DNA of 64,000 nucleotides from positions 1,116,001-1,180,000 of the forward strand of contig NZ_CADDWH010000001.1 of assembly GCF_902809865.1 (NCBI RefSeq), read 5' to 3'. Each line of letters opens with the position of its first letter. Position 1 is the stretch's first letter. The DNA comes from Halobacillus sp. Marseille-Q1614. Its GTDB lineage: Bacteria; Bacillota; Bacilli; Bacillales; Halobacillaceae. This document shows, piece after piece, positions 53,441 to 62,351 of the stretch. The translations under genes and the position numbers were made by a program. Under the pieces are notes generated by a model, which was not told where the DNA came from, made no database searches, and saw nothing but the letters and a program-made list of their open reading frames with translations.

Positions 53441-54178
53441 ATGAGCGATTTGGAACGTCTGCAAAAAGTGATTGCCCACGCAGGTGTCGCATCACGAAGA
53501 AAAGCAGAAGAGTTAATTGTACAAGGTAAAGTAACAGTAAATGGAAAAGTAGTAAAGGAATTAGGAACAAAGGTTTCTTCTAACGACAAAGTAGAGGTAG
53601 AAGGGGTGCCTATTGTTAAGGAGCAGCCGGTCTATTACTTGCTGTATAAACCAAGAGGAGTTATATCCAGTGTTAAAGATGATAAAGGAAGGAAAGTGGT
53701 AACTGATTTCCTGCCGGAAGTAGAGGAACGGATCTTTCCCATCGGCCGTCTCGACTATGATACATCTGGGGTTTTATTATTAACAAACGATGGAGATTTT
53801 GCAAACTTATTAATGCATCCAAGTTATCAAATCGATAAAGTCTATGTTGTAAAAACGAAAGGTATTCCATCCAGCGACCAATTAAAAAGTTTTAAAAAAG
53901 GAATAAATGTTGAGGGCGAGCGTCTAAAAGCAGTGCATGCAAAAGTAATGTCAACAGACCAAAAGAAAAATACGGCGATTGTCCAGGTTATCCTTCATGA
54001 AGGTAAGAACCGTCAAGTTCGTAAAATGTTTGATGCGATCGGAATTCCCGTCGATAAATTAAAAAGAGAGCGCTATGGCTTTATCACGCTTGATGGAATG
54101 AACGCCGGCGACTTTCGTCCACTGAAGCCTCATGAAGTGAAGAAGCTGCGCCAGTTAGCTGATGAAAATGTTAAATAA
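53441..54178 (+). CDS. rluB: 23S rRNA pseudouridine synthase RluB
   Basis: The 245-aa protein has an N-terminal S4 RNA-binding domain (ERLQKVIAHAGVASRRKAEE) and the RluB/RsuA catalytic domain with the catalytic Asp in GRLDYDTSGVLLLTNDG and KNRQVRKMF. It modifies helix 92-93-type sites of 23S rRNA. AGGAGG precedes the ATG. Place between spmB and resA matches ypuL (rluB) of B. subtilis. Confidence 0.92.
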   Translation: MSDLERLQKVIAHAGVASRRKAEELIVQGKVTVNGKVVKELGTKVSSNDKVEVEGVPIVKEQPVYYLLYKPRGVISSVKDDKGRKVVTDFLPEVEERIFPIGRLDYDTSGVLLLTNDGDFANLLMHPSYQIDKVYVVKTKGIPSSDQLKSFKKGINVEGERLKAVHAKVMSTDQKKNTAIVQVILHEGKNRQVRKMFDAIGIPVDKLKRERYGFITLDGMNAGDFRPLKPHEVKKLRQLADENVK

Positions 54179-54232
54179 TTTTCAAAATTTGTTCGGCCTA
54201 ACAATGATATAATGTTGTGGGAGTGAGAGTAC

Positions 54233-54784
54233 GTGAAACAGAAAACTTTAGAAAAAAAGAAAAAACGGCTTATTTTTCGATCCGTATTGCTGGCAGTTAT
54301 GGTCGGTTTGATAGCTTTTGCGTTAATTTCTAATTTAAATGACGATAAAAGCGTTGTCGCTCAAGGTGAAAAGGCTCCTGATTTTGAGCTGGAAAAGTTT
54401 GGTTCAGATGAAACAGTGGCACTCAGTGATCTTGAAGGCAAAGGAGTCATGATTAATTTTTGGGCTACATACTGTGAGCCTTGTAAAGATGAAATGCCTT
54501 ATATGGAAGAAGTATATCCAAAGTATAAGGAAAAAGGTGTCGAAATTCTTGCCATTAACTTAGATACAACAGACCTTGTCGTACAGCGTTTTCTGGATAA
54601 GTATGGGTTAAGTTTTCCTATTCTTCACGACAAGAACGGGCAAGTGATGGATCAATACAATGTTGGACAAATCCCTTCCACCCTGTTTATTAACCCTGAA
54701 GGTGAAGTAGAGGAACAAGTAGTGGGACCGCTTACACTCGAAAAGCTCGAAGGCTATTTAAATGAGATAACACCAGAGGCGTAA
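54233..54784 (+). CDS. resA: Membrane-anchored thioredoxin-like protein ResA
   Basis: The start is GTG. The 183-aa protein has a basic N-terminus, one membrane span (residues 13-33) and an extracytoplasmic thioredoxin domain with C81-E-P-C84 in WATYCEPC. The Glu between the cysteines is typical of ResA, which reduces apocytochrome c before haem attachment. A TATAAT at 54208-54213 may be the -10 of the res operon. Confidence 0.94.
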   Translation: MKQKTLEKKKKRLIFRSVLLAVMVGLIAFALISNLNDDKSVVAQGEKAPDFELEKFGSDETVALSDLEGKGVMINFWATYCEPCKDEMPYMEEVYPKYKEKGVEILAINLDTTDLVVQRFLDKYGLSFPILHDKNGQVMDQYNVGQIPSTLFINPEGEVEEQVVGPLTLEKLEGYLNEITPEA

Positions 54785-54811
54785 GTCCAATTGAAATTGT
54801 GAGGTTTTACT

Positions 54812-56470
54812 ATGGATAAGATAATTTGTGAATGTGGACGGGAAAACCCTGAAGGAGCGGTGTTGTGTCAGTCCTGCGGTAAACCAATTGAAGGAAACCA
54901 GCATTTGGACGGTAATGAGGATGAAAAGTTATTAAACATGCGGTATGACGGCAGTGCCCGTCGGTCAAAAACCTATAACCGTACAATGGTCGATAAAATC
55001 TGGAATTTCTTTTCATCGGTGAAAGTCGGAGTTTGGCTGATTGTCATTACTTTAATTGCTTCAGCCGTGGGTACTATCTTCCCGCAGGAAATGTATATTC
55101 CTCCCGGCTCCAACCCGGCGACACACTACCGGGATCAATACGGAATATTAGGGCAGATTTATTACCAGCTCGGTTTTCATAATTTGTTCACTTCATGGTG
55201 GTATATGCTCCTGCTGGCTTTGATCGGCATTTCTATCGTTATTGCCAGCCTTGACCGGTTTATTCCTTTATACAAGATACTTAAGACTCAAAAGCCTAAG
55301 CGGCATGATATGTTCCTAAGGAAGCAGCGGATATTCGGTAAAACAGAAGCGGATTCCGTAGATATCGAACGATTGAAAAGTAACTTAAAAAGGCAGCGTT
55401 TCAAGGTAAGCGAGGATGATGGAAGCCTGCTCGCAGAGAAAAACCGTTTTTCCCGTTGGGGCCCTTATGTTAACCATATTGGTCTAATTATCTTTCTGCT
55501 TGGAACACTGCTTCGTTTTGTACCTGCCTTCTATATCGATGAATTCATCTGGGTTCGTGAAGGTGAAACGAAGGTAATTAACGGGACAGAAGGAAAGTAT
55601 TACATTGAAAACAAGGACTTTATTTTAGAAACTTACGATGAAAACGACGAACGTTTTAAAGAAGCCATTCAACGAAATGGACAGCCGGTGCCGAAAACTT
55701 ATCAGACGAATGCCGTTCTTTATGAAAGAACAGATGAAATTGTCGTCGGAAAAGAACCGGAGTTAGAGAAAATCAAAGAAGCAGAAGCCCGCGTGAATCA
55801 TCCGATTGAAATAGATGATTTTAAGCTGTACCAAGCAAGCTATCAGCTGAACGAATTCGAAAAAATGACTTTTAAACTCCATGATTCCGAGAATGAGGAC
55901 ACTTCATACGGTGAGTTCACCGTTGATTTAAGTGATCCAAAGGGAGAGTATGAGCTTGAAAGCGGTCATCGAATCGTCCTCGATTCTTATTTTCCAGAAT
56001 ACGTGTTAAAAGATGGAGAGCCGGTATCTCAGTCTAAATTTCCAAAAAACCCAGCTTTTGTCTTTAATGTATATCCTCCGGGAGAAGATTCTGACCCTGA
56101 AGTAAGTTTTGCCGGTATAGGGGCTAATATTGATCCTACGGGTGAGAATGAATTTAAAGTAGGCCTGGTAAATTTCGATGTGCGTGACGTCACGGGACTG
56201 ACCGTTAAGAAAGACTACACGCTTCCATTCATTGCAATAGGCGGAGCCATCTTTATGATTGGGGTTATTCAAGGAATGTACTGGAATCACAGAAGGATCT
56301 GGATAAAACCTAAAGAAAACGGCGTCTGGATCGCAGGTCATACGAATAAGAACTGGGTAGCCTTAAGACGGGAAATTGATAAGGTTATTGAAGGAACGGG
56401 AATTCAATCACCTGTGGATCAGCAGGAAATAAAAGAATTGAATGACTCCGGCCATAAGGAGGGAAAATAA
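54812..56470 (+). CDS. resB: Cytochrome c biogenesis protein ResB
   Basis: The 552-aa membrane protein has about three N-terminal spans, a large extracytoplasmic region (about 250-470) and a C-terminal span, as in ResB/CcsB. It exports or handles haem with ResC for covalent attachment to cytochrome c. The N-terminus carries a zinc ribbon-like CECGRENPEGAVLCQSCG, a four-Cys motif before the first span. The end touches resC directly. Confidence 0.92.
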   Translation: MDKIICECGRENPEGAVLCQSCGKPIEGNQHLDGNEDEKLLNMRYDGSARRSKTYNRTMVDKIWNFFSSVKVGVWLIVITLIASAVGTIFPQEMYIPPGSNPATHYRDQYGILGQIYYQLGFHNLFTSWWYMLLLALIGISIVIASLDRFIPLYKILKTQKPKRHDMFLRKQRIFGKTEADSVDIERLKSNLKRQRFKVSEDDGSLLAEKNRFSRWGPYVNHIGLIIFLLGTLLRFVPAFYIDEFIWVREGETKVINGTEGKYYIENKDFILETYDENDERFKEAIQRNGQPVPKTYQTNAVLYERTDEIVVGKEPELEKIKEAEARVNHPIEIDDFKLYQASYQLNEFEKMTFKLHDSENEDTSYGEFTVDLSDPKGEYELESGHRIVLDSYFPEYVLKDGEPVSQSKFPKNPAFVFNVYPPGEDSDPEVSFAGIGANIDPTGENEFKVGLVNFDVRDVTGLTVKKDYTLPFIAIGGAIFMIGVIQGMYWNHRRIWIKPKENGVWIAGHTNKNWVALRREIDKVIEGTGIQSPVDQQEIKELNDSGHKEGK

Positions 56471-57655
56471 TTGAGTAATTTAAGTGCTTTAAGCAGTAAC
56501 CTTTTGTATGCTGCGTTCTTTATCTATTTAATTGCCACGTTTGTCTTTGCTGCAACCATACGGGATAAACGAAACAAACAGTCAAAAGGCGTTGCGAGTG
56601 CTGCGATTGGTTTAACTATTATTGGTTTTTTAACACAGCTGGGATATTTCTTCACAAGGTGGGGAGCCTCCGGTCATGCACCTGTGAGTAATTTGTTTGA
56701 ATTCACCACATTCTTTGGAATGATGCTTGTACTTGCGTTTATCGTTATGTACTTTATTTACCGGATCAATGTACTGGGGCTTGTTGCACTGCCGATTGCA
56801 TTATTGATCATTGCATTTGCGAGCATGTTCCCCAGGGAAATTTCACCCCTTGTGCCTTCGCTTCAGTCGCACTGGCTTTACATACACGTGACGACTGCTG
56901 CGTTAGGACAGGCGATATTGTCAATCAGCTTTGTGGCAGGTTTGATCTTTTTAATCCGACAGGTAGATCAAAGTAAAAAGACAAAACAAACCTTCTGGCT
57001 TGAATTTGTCATCTTTATGGTAGCTACTACATTGGCATTTATCATCATTTCTTCAACGTTTGGCGCCTTTAATTATCAAGCGGCATTCGAAGCGCCGATT
57101 GACGGTCAGGTCACGGAGATTACCTATGAGATGCCTCCAATAGCCGGACCTTTTGATGGTACATTGCTTACTGAAGGAATGTCACCTTTATTCCAGGCAC
57201 CTGAATGGATGCGTGGAGTCGATGCAGCTATTAAGTTTAATACGATGATCTGGTCCTTACTCGGCGGTCTGGTGATTTACGGATTAACACGGTTAATCTT
57301 ACGCAAAAGAGTTGGCGCATCGCTTCAGCCGCTGCTGCGTAAAGCGAACCCTGAAATTATCGATGAAGTCGGATATCGTGCGGTAGCCATCGGTTTTCCG
57401 ATTTTTACATTGGGTGCATTGATATTTGCAATGATATGGGCTCAGCAGGCATGGGACCGCTTCTGGGGATGGGATCCTAAAGAAGTTTGGGCGCTTATCA
57501 CGTTTTTCTTCTATGCTGCCTATCTACACCTGCGTCTGTCACGAGGATGGCAGGGCTCCAAATCTGCGTGGCTGGCCGTTGGCGGATTTGCGATTATAAT
57601 GTTTAACCTATTAGCGGTAAACCTGATTATTTCAGGATTACATTCTTACGCTTAA
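56471..57655 (+). CDS. resC: Cytochrome c biogenesis protein ResC
   Basis: The start is TTG immediately after the resB stop, with AAGGAGGG eight bases upstream. The 394-aa protein has about eight spans and the haem-handling motif [15 protein letters not shown] near the C-terminus, with further conserved His residues in HYVTT-like [10 protein letters not shown]. It acts with ResB in the System II cytochrome c maturation complex. Confidence 0.94.
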   Translation: MSNLSALSSNLLYAAFFIYLIATFVFAATIRDKRNKQSKGVASAAIGLTIIGFLTQLGYFFTRWGASGHAPVSNLFEFTTFFGMMLVLAFIVMYFIYRINVLGLVALPIALLIIAFASMFPREISPLVPSLQSHWLYIHVTTAALGQAILSISFVAGLIFLIRQVDQSKKTKQTFWLEFVIFMVATTLAFIIISSTFGAFNYQAAFEAPIDGQVTEITYEMPPIAGPFDGTLLTEGMSPLFQAPEWMRGVDAAIKFNTMIWSLLGGLVIYGLTRLILRKRVGASLQPLLRKANPEIIDEVGYRAVAIGFPIFTLGALIFAMIWAQQAWDRFWGWDPKEVWALITFFFYAAYLHLRLSRGWQGSKSAWLAVGGFAIIMFNLLAVNLIISGLHSYA

Positions 57656-57663
57656 AAGCACGA

Positions 57664-57708
57664 ACTGGCAGGAAGGATTTGTTTATCCCTCCTGCCATTT
57701 ATTATAAT
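57664..57708 (+). promoter_or_regulatory. Terminator/attenuator hairpin and resD promoter
   Basis: TGGCAGGAAGGAT (57666-57678) pairs with ATCCCTCCTGCCA (57685-57697) with one mismatch. A TATAAT at 57703-57708, with TTGTTT 18 bases upstream, overlaps the hairpin and can start a separate resD-resE transcript. Confidence 0.6.
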
Positions 57709-57733
57709 GAGATAGAAAAGAGGGGGTTATTTC

Positions 57734-58456
57734 ATGAACGAGAATCAGGAAGCAAAAATTCTAGTGGTTGATGACGAAGAACGTATCCGTCGTTTAATAA
57801 GAATGTATTTAGAGCGGGAGAATTATATTATCGAAGAAGCAGAGGATGGAAATGAGGCATTAAATAAAGCGCTGCAGGAAGACTATGACGTGATTCTTCT
57901 TGATTTAATGATGCCTGGAAAAGACGGCATAGAAGTGTGTAAAGAACTGCGGGTAAAAAAAGCCACTCCAGTTATCATGCTTACGGCCAAAGGGGAAGAA
58001 GCAAACCGTGTCCAAGGGTTTGAAGTAGGAACTGACGATTATATCGTGAAGCCTTTCAGCCCGCGAGAAGTCGTTCTTCGCGTGAAAGCGCTTTTGCGAA
58101 GAGCCTCTTCCACCAAGTTTCTTGAGACGGACACTTCCGCACGAAATGTGCTTATGTTCCCGCATATGACAATTGATAATGATGCACACCGAGTAACAGC
58201 AGACGGAGAAGAAGTCGCTCTTACTCCAAAAGAGTATGAACTCTTAAACTATATGGCTCAATCTCCTGATAAAGTATTTGACCGTGAGCAGCTGTTAAAA
58301 GAAGTGTGGCAGTACGAGTTCTTTGGCGACCTGCGCACAGTAGATACCCACGTCAAAAGGCTTAGAGAGAAACTGAGTAAAGTATCTTCTAAAGCGGCAG
58401 GGATGATTGTGACGGTGTGGGGTGTCGGATATAAGTTTGAGGTTAGTGGAGACTGA
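57734..58456 (+). CDS. resD: Response regulator ResD
   Basis: The 240-aa OmpR-type regulator has a receiver domain with the phosphorylated Asp57 in LLDLMMPGKDG, Lys in IVKPFSPRE, and a C-terminal winged helix (LTPKEYELLNYMA, DTHVKRLREKL). ResD with ResE controls aerobic and anaerobic respiration genes in B. subtilis, including resA. AGAGGGGG precedes the ATG. Its stop shares one base with resE. Confidence 0.95.
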   Translation: MNENQEAKILVVDDEERIRRLIRMYLERENYIIEEAEDGNEALNKALQEDYDVILLDLMMPGKDGIEVCKELRVKKATPVIMLTAKGEEANRVQGFEVGTDDYIVKPFSPREVVLRVKALLRRASSTKFLETDTSARNVLMFPHMTIDNDAHRVTADGEEVALTPKEYELLNYMAQSPDKVFDREQLLKEVWQYEFFGDLRTVDTHVKRLREKLSKVSSKAAGMIVTVWGVGYKFEVSGD

Positions 58457-60240
58457 TGTTCTGGAGAAGTGTTGTAGGAAAATTATGGTTCACCATTTTG
58501 TTTTTAGTCTGTTTTGTCCTGTTTATTTTAACGGTGCTTCTGTTAGAATTCTTCGAGAACTACCACGTGTTAGAAGCAGAGAGAGATCTGCTGCAGACGG
58601 CCGCCAAAATTTCTGAGGTGGTCTCTCAGTATGAAGAAGACGAGCTCATCCTTTCAATGACAGATTTAATAAAAGATCCATCCAACCAGGTTGTGATTAC
58701 AGATGAAAATGGCGAAAGCCTGACTTCCGTCTCAAAAGGGGAGAACCTTCCCAACAAAGATTTCGACTGGTTTATGAATGACAGTGAATTAGCCCGCGTC
58801 ATCGACGAACGTGAAGATGTCATGAAGGTTTCAGGCGATGACGGATCTGGAATGGGGCTGATGGTCGTCGGAACGCCTCTTGAAAATCAAGGCGGAGCGG
58901 TGTTCGTTTATGAGTCGCTGGGAACTATAGATGAAACTTCAGACCAGACAACAAAGATTATATTTCTGGGAGCAGGGATCGCAATAATTCTTACGACGAT
59001 ATTTGCCTTCTTTTTATCCACCCGGATAACCTCCCCTTTAATCAAAATGAGAGAAGGGGCCATGGAACTTGCAAAAGGTGAATTTCATACAAAAATTCCT
59101 ATCTTAACTCATGATGAGATCGGGGAACTGGCGATGGCCTTTAACCGAATGGGACGTCAGCTGAAATATCATATTAATGAACTGAATCATGAAAAAGAAC
59201 AGCTCTCAGGAATATTGCGATCAATGGCGGACGGCGTATTAACGATGAATCGCCAAGGACAGGTTTTAGTTTCCAACCCTCCGGCCGACCAGTATTTGTA
59301 CTCCTGGGACTATGAAAATAATGTACCCCTTCCTGTCAAAGAGGAAGGGAAGCGGGAGCTTCCAGATCCGCTGAGGGAAATATTTAATGAAGTTATTAAA
59401 AGCGAGCAGGAGCAAATGACCGAAGTGACAGCTCAAGGCCGGACATGGGTCATTATTATGACACCGCTCTATGATCGCATAAAAGTCCGTGGAGCGGTAG
59501 CGGTTCTGCGGGATATGACAGATGAGAGACGGCTTGATAAACTGCGTGAAGATTTTATCGCCAATGTATCCCATGAATTGAGAACACCGATTTCAATGCT
59601 TCAAGGTTACAGTGAGGCCATTGTTGATGATATTGCTGAGTCTAAGGAAGATAAAAATGAGTTGGCAAAAATCATCCACGATGAATCTCTTAGAATTGGA
59701 CGGCTCGTTAACGAGCTTCTTGATTTAGCGAGAATGGAAGCAGGACATATGAACCTGAATTTAGAAAAAGTAGACATCAGCATGTTTATTCAAAAAATCG
59801 TCCGTAAGTTTAAAGGGATTGGCCAGGAAAAAGGTGTTGATTTACAAATGTCCGGAAATAAGGAACTTCCACCGCTAAATATGGATGCGGACCGGATGGA
59901 ACAGGTGTTAACCAACCTGATCGATAATGCGATTCGCCATACGGAGCCTGAAGGCACTGTAAACGTAGAGGTACACCTTGATGAGCAGCAGAAAGAATGG
60001 CTTATCCGTGTTTCTGACTCTGGACAGGGTATTCCTGAAGAGGACCTGCCTTTTATTTTTGAACGGTTCTATAAAGCCGACAAATCCCGGAAGAGGAACA
60101 AGGAGAAGAAAGGAACAGGGTTAGGGTTAGCGATCGCAAAAAATATTGTTGACGCTCATAACGGGAGAATTACGGTTCAAAGTAAAACAGGTGAAGGGAC
60201 ATCCTTTGAAGTCTTTCTGCCCATCCATAAAGAAGATTAG
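58456..60240 (+). CDS. resE: Sensor histidine kinase ResE
   Basis: The 594-aa protein has two membrane spans around an extracytoplasmic sensor region (about residues 30-165), then HAMP, PAS, HisKA with the phosphorylated His373 in ANVSHELRTPISML, and a HATPase domain (NLIDNAIRHTE, DSGQGIPEEDLPFIFERF, GTGLGLAIAKNIV). It phosphorylates ResD under oxygen limitation or nitric oxide. In B. subtilis sigX follows; here a cobalamin riboswitch does. Confidence 0.95.
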   Translation: MFWRSVVGKLWFTILFLVCFVLFILTVLLLEFFENYHVLEAERDLLQTAAKISEVVSQYEEDELILSMTDLIKDPSNQVVITDENGESLTSVSKGENLPNKDFDWFMNDSELARVIDEREDVMKVSGDDGSGMGLMVVGTPLENQGGAVFVYESLGTIDETSDQTTKIIFLGAGIAIILTTIFAFFLSTRITSPLIKMREGAMELAKGEFHTKIPILTHDEIGELAMAFNRMGRQLKYHINELNHEKEQLSGILRSMADGVLTMNRQGQVLVSNPPADQYLYSWDYENNVPLPVKEEGKRELPDPLREIFNEVIKSEQEQMTEVTAQGRTWVIIMTPLYDRIKVRGAVAVLRDMTDERRLDKLREDFIANVSHELRTPISMLQGYSEAIVDDIAESKEDKNELAKIIHDESLRIGRLVNELLDLARMEAGHMNLNLEKVDISMFIQKIVRKFKGIGQEKGVDLQMSGNKELPPLNMDADRMEQVLTNLIDNAIRHTEPEGTVNVEVHLDEQQKEWLIRVSDSGQGIPEEDLPFIFERFYKADKSRKRNKEKKGTGLGLAIAKNIVDAHNGRITVQSKTGEGTSFEVFLPIHKED

Positions 60241-60289
60241 AAAAATAAATTGATAAATAGAGAGGGTTCATGTAATCTAATAATGAACT

Positions 60290-60460
60290 GAATAGTTAGG
60301 TGCTGGTACCGCTTCAGGTATAAAAGGGAATCTGGTGGAAATCCAGAACTGTCCTCGCAACTGTTAGTGTATACGAAAAGGATAAACCACTGTAGCTGTT
60401 TAAATGCTATGGGAAGGTCCTGAGTAGAGTGACGCACAAGTCAGTAGACCTGCCGCATCT
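60290..60460 (+). promoter_or_regulatory. Cobalamin riboswitch aptamer
   Basis: The leader has the conserved blocks of the AdoCbl riboswitch: AAAAGGGAATCTGGTGGAAA and ATCCAGAACTGTCC, TCGCAACTG, AAACCACTG, then the B12 box as AGTCAGTAGACCTGCC (60439-60454), one base off the common form. It precedes a terminator and the lipoprotein/ECF genes, so high B12 should stop their expression. Confidence 0.95.
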
Positions 60461-60540
60461 ATCGTTTCAAAGCTTCGGGGATTGAGCATTTGGGCAGCCG
60501 GCTGAAAATTTTCTAATGATTATTTTTTAGTAATGTTGTC

Positions 60541-60572
60541 TTAAGCCTGCTCCTTGGGAGCAGGCTTTTTTG
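60541..60572 (+). terminator. Terminator of the cobalamin riboswitch
   Basis: GCCTGCTCC (60545-60553) pairs with GGAGCAGGC (60557-60565), then six T. It lies between the aptamer and the lipoprotein gene and is the likely expression platform. Confidence 0.88.
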
Positions 60573-60623
60573 GTACATAAAATGCTTTTATTTCTCTACG
60601 TTTAAAAATTGGGAGGGATTTAC

Positions 60624-61019
60624 ATGAACTTTGTTTCAAGATGGCTGTTTGTTTTATTATTATCAGCAGGTGTATTAGCAGGTTGTGGAGAAAACGATCA
60701 AGCAGAACAACAGGCTGAGAGCAATGAAGAAGAGATCGGTATAGAAATTGAACTGTCAAAGGATAAAGGGGAAGAAACAATTTCTGAGGAAGAGTACATG
60801 GTCGAGGAAGGCACAACGTTAATGGAAATTATGGAGAATAATTATGAAATTAAAGAAGAAGGAGGGTTTATCAATAGTATTGACGGGATTCAGGCGAAAG
60901 AGGGGGAGCAAAAGGCCTGGCTCTATACGATTAACGGAGAAGATGCTACGGTCGGAGCAAATGAATATGAAGTAGAAGACGGAGACGAAATTAACTTTGA
61001 TTTTCAAGCGTGGGAATAA
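60624..61019 (+). CDS. DUF4430 lipoprotein, probable cobalamin-binding protein
   Basis: The ATG at 60624 follows GGGAGGG; an upstream TTG is rejected. The 131-aa protein has a lipoprotein signal peptide with LAGC lipobox, an acidic linker (about residues 22-45) and a compact beta domain with LMEIMENNYEIKEEGGFINS, WLYTINGEDATVGANEYEV and DGDEINFDFQAWE. This is the DUF4430 fold, related to the C-terminal cobalamin-binding domain of transcobalamin. The cobalamin riboswitch upstream and the ECF S-component gene seven bases downstream suggest it delivers B12 or a precursor. Inferred, not proven. Confidence 0.82.
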   Translation: MNFVSRWLFVLLLSAGVLAGCGENDQAEQQAESNEEEIGIEIELSKDKGEETISEEEYMVEEGTTLMEIMENNYEIKEEGGFINSIDGIQAKEGEQKAWLYTINGEDATVGANEYEVEDGDEINFDFQAWE

Positions 61020-61025
61020 TCAATT

Positions 61026-61529
61026 ATGAATACTTATAGAATTACGCTGTTATCGATGCTTGCGGCACTTGCTATAGCGGGGAGAATTGCGATGGCCCAC
61101 CTGCCGAACATCCAGCCGGTTACGGCGATTATTATTATCGCCGGGTTCTGGCTCGGTCCGCTTTCGGCCGTCTTCCTGGCTGTGCTTGTCACTTTTTTAT
61201 CAAATACGATTTTAGGGATGGGAATGTGGAGCGTATGGCAGATCATTTCCTGGAGTGTAATCGGATTGATGGCAGGCATGATAGGGAAATATATCCCTTC
61301 ACTTCCTGTTTGGGGGCTGGCGGTATACGGGTTTTTCAGCGGCCTCTTCTATGGATTGATTATATCTGTGACGATGTATACCGTCGGTCAGCCATTTTGG
61401 GTCTATTATCTGGCAGGCCTGCCGATGGACGTCAACCACGCAGTAGCTAATGCTGTCTTTATCGGTTTACTTTCTCCTGTTTTAGGAGCACTGTTTGCAA
61501 AATACCAAAAACGTCACGCACTGACTTGA
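61026..61529 (+). CDS. ECF transporter S-component, probable cobalamin/corrinoid uptake
   Basis: The 167-aa protein has about six membrane spans with the pattern PNIQPVTAIIIIAGFWLGPL and GMWSVWQIISWSVIGLMAG, typical of ECF substrate-binding components. It begins seven bases after the lipoprotein gene. The common EcfA, EcfA' and EcfT subunits are not here and would be shared, as in group II ECF systems. The cobalamin riboswitch makes a corrinoid the likeliest substrate. It is terminated by a hairpin. Confidence 0.8.
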   Translation: MNTYRITLLSMLAALAIAGRIAMAHLPNIQPVTAIIIIAGFWLGPLSAVFLAVLVTFLSNTILGMGMWSVWQIISWSVIGLMAGMIGKYIPSLPVWGLAVYGFFSGLFYGLIISVTMYTVGQPFWVYYLAGLPMDVNHAVANAVFIGLLSPVLGALFAKYQKRHALT

Positions 61530-61557
61530 AACAGCTGTCTTTAGGCAGCTGTTTTTC
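61529..61557 (+). terminator. Intrinsic terminator after the ECF gene
   Basis: ACAGCTG (61531-61537) pairs with CAGCTGT (61546-61552), then four or more T. Confidence 0.85.
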
Positions 61558-61627
61558 TATGGGGTGAGATAGTAAACATTAGGAGGTTCTGATAAAATAA
61601 GGAGAGAGGAAAAAGGAGAAGGTTCTT

Positions 61628-61894
61628 ATGGATCGTAAGGATTTGAATAAGGTGGTTTCCGAAAAGTTAAAGCTTATCCGAGTTGAGTCCCATTATACTC
61701 AAGGGCAAATGGCGGATCTTATAGGAATTTCCAAAAAAACTCTTATCCAGGTCGAAAAGGAAAGGAGCCTTTTGAGCTGGACATCGACGGTCGCGGTGTG
61801 CAGTTTATTTGATCACTGCAGCACTCTGCGTTCAGCGCTTCAAGGTTCTCCCTATGAAACTGTAAAAAATATTACTTTTAATGAATCGCGTTAA
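61628..61894 (+). CDS. XRE-family helix-turn-helix regulator
   Basis: The 88-aa protein is a single Cro/CI helix-turn-helix domain (SEKLKLIRVESHYTQGQMAD, LIGISKKTLIQVEKER) with a short C-terminal tail. AAAAAGGAGAAGG precedes the ATG. Target genes are unknown; neighbours are the ECF pair and, convergently, fer. A simple housekeeping or metabolic repressor is possible; there is no phage context. Confidence 0.82.
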   Translation: MDRKDLNKVVSEKLKLIRVESHYTQGQMADLIGISKKTLIQVEKERSLLSWTSTVAVCSLFDHCSTLRSALQGSPYETVKNITFNESR

Positions 61895-61936
61895 TAAATC
61901 ACAGGATGAGCCGGAATTAACATCACATCTGCAAAA

Positions 61937-61968
61937 AAACAAACCCTCCAGAGACAGAGGGTTTGTCC
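61937..61968. terminator. Bidirectional terminator between the XRE gene and fer
   Basis: ACAAACCCTC (61939-61948) pairs with GAGGGTTTGT (61957-61966); seven A on the left serve as the T run for fer. Confidence 0.88.
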
Positions 61969-61970
61969 TT

Positions 61971-62234
<264 letters not shown>

Positions 62235-62351
62235 TTATTATGTTTGAAGCTCGTGGTGATTCAAAATAAATGAACCTCTAACATATTTATTGTAAAGTGA
62301 GAGACGAAAGTTTTCAATACGTATGCTAGATGTTAGAAAAGAGGGCTGATT

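Noticed and set aside
58083-58096. cre-like TGAAAGCGCTTTTG
   Set aside because: It lies within the resD coding sequence, where the codons (Val-Lys-Ala-Leu-Leu) explain it; no promoter nearby.
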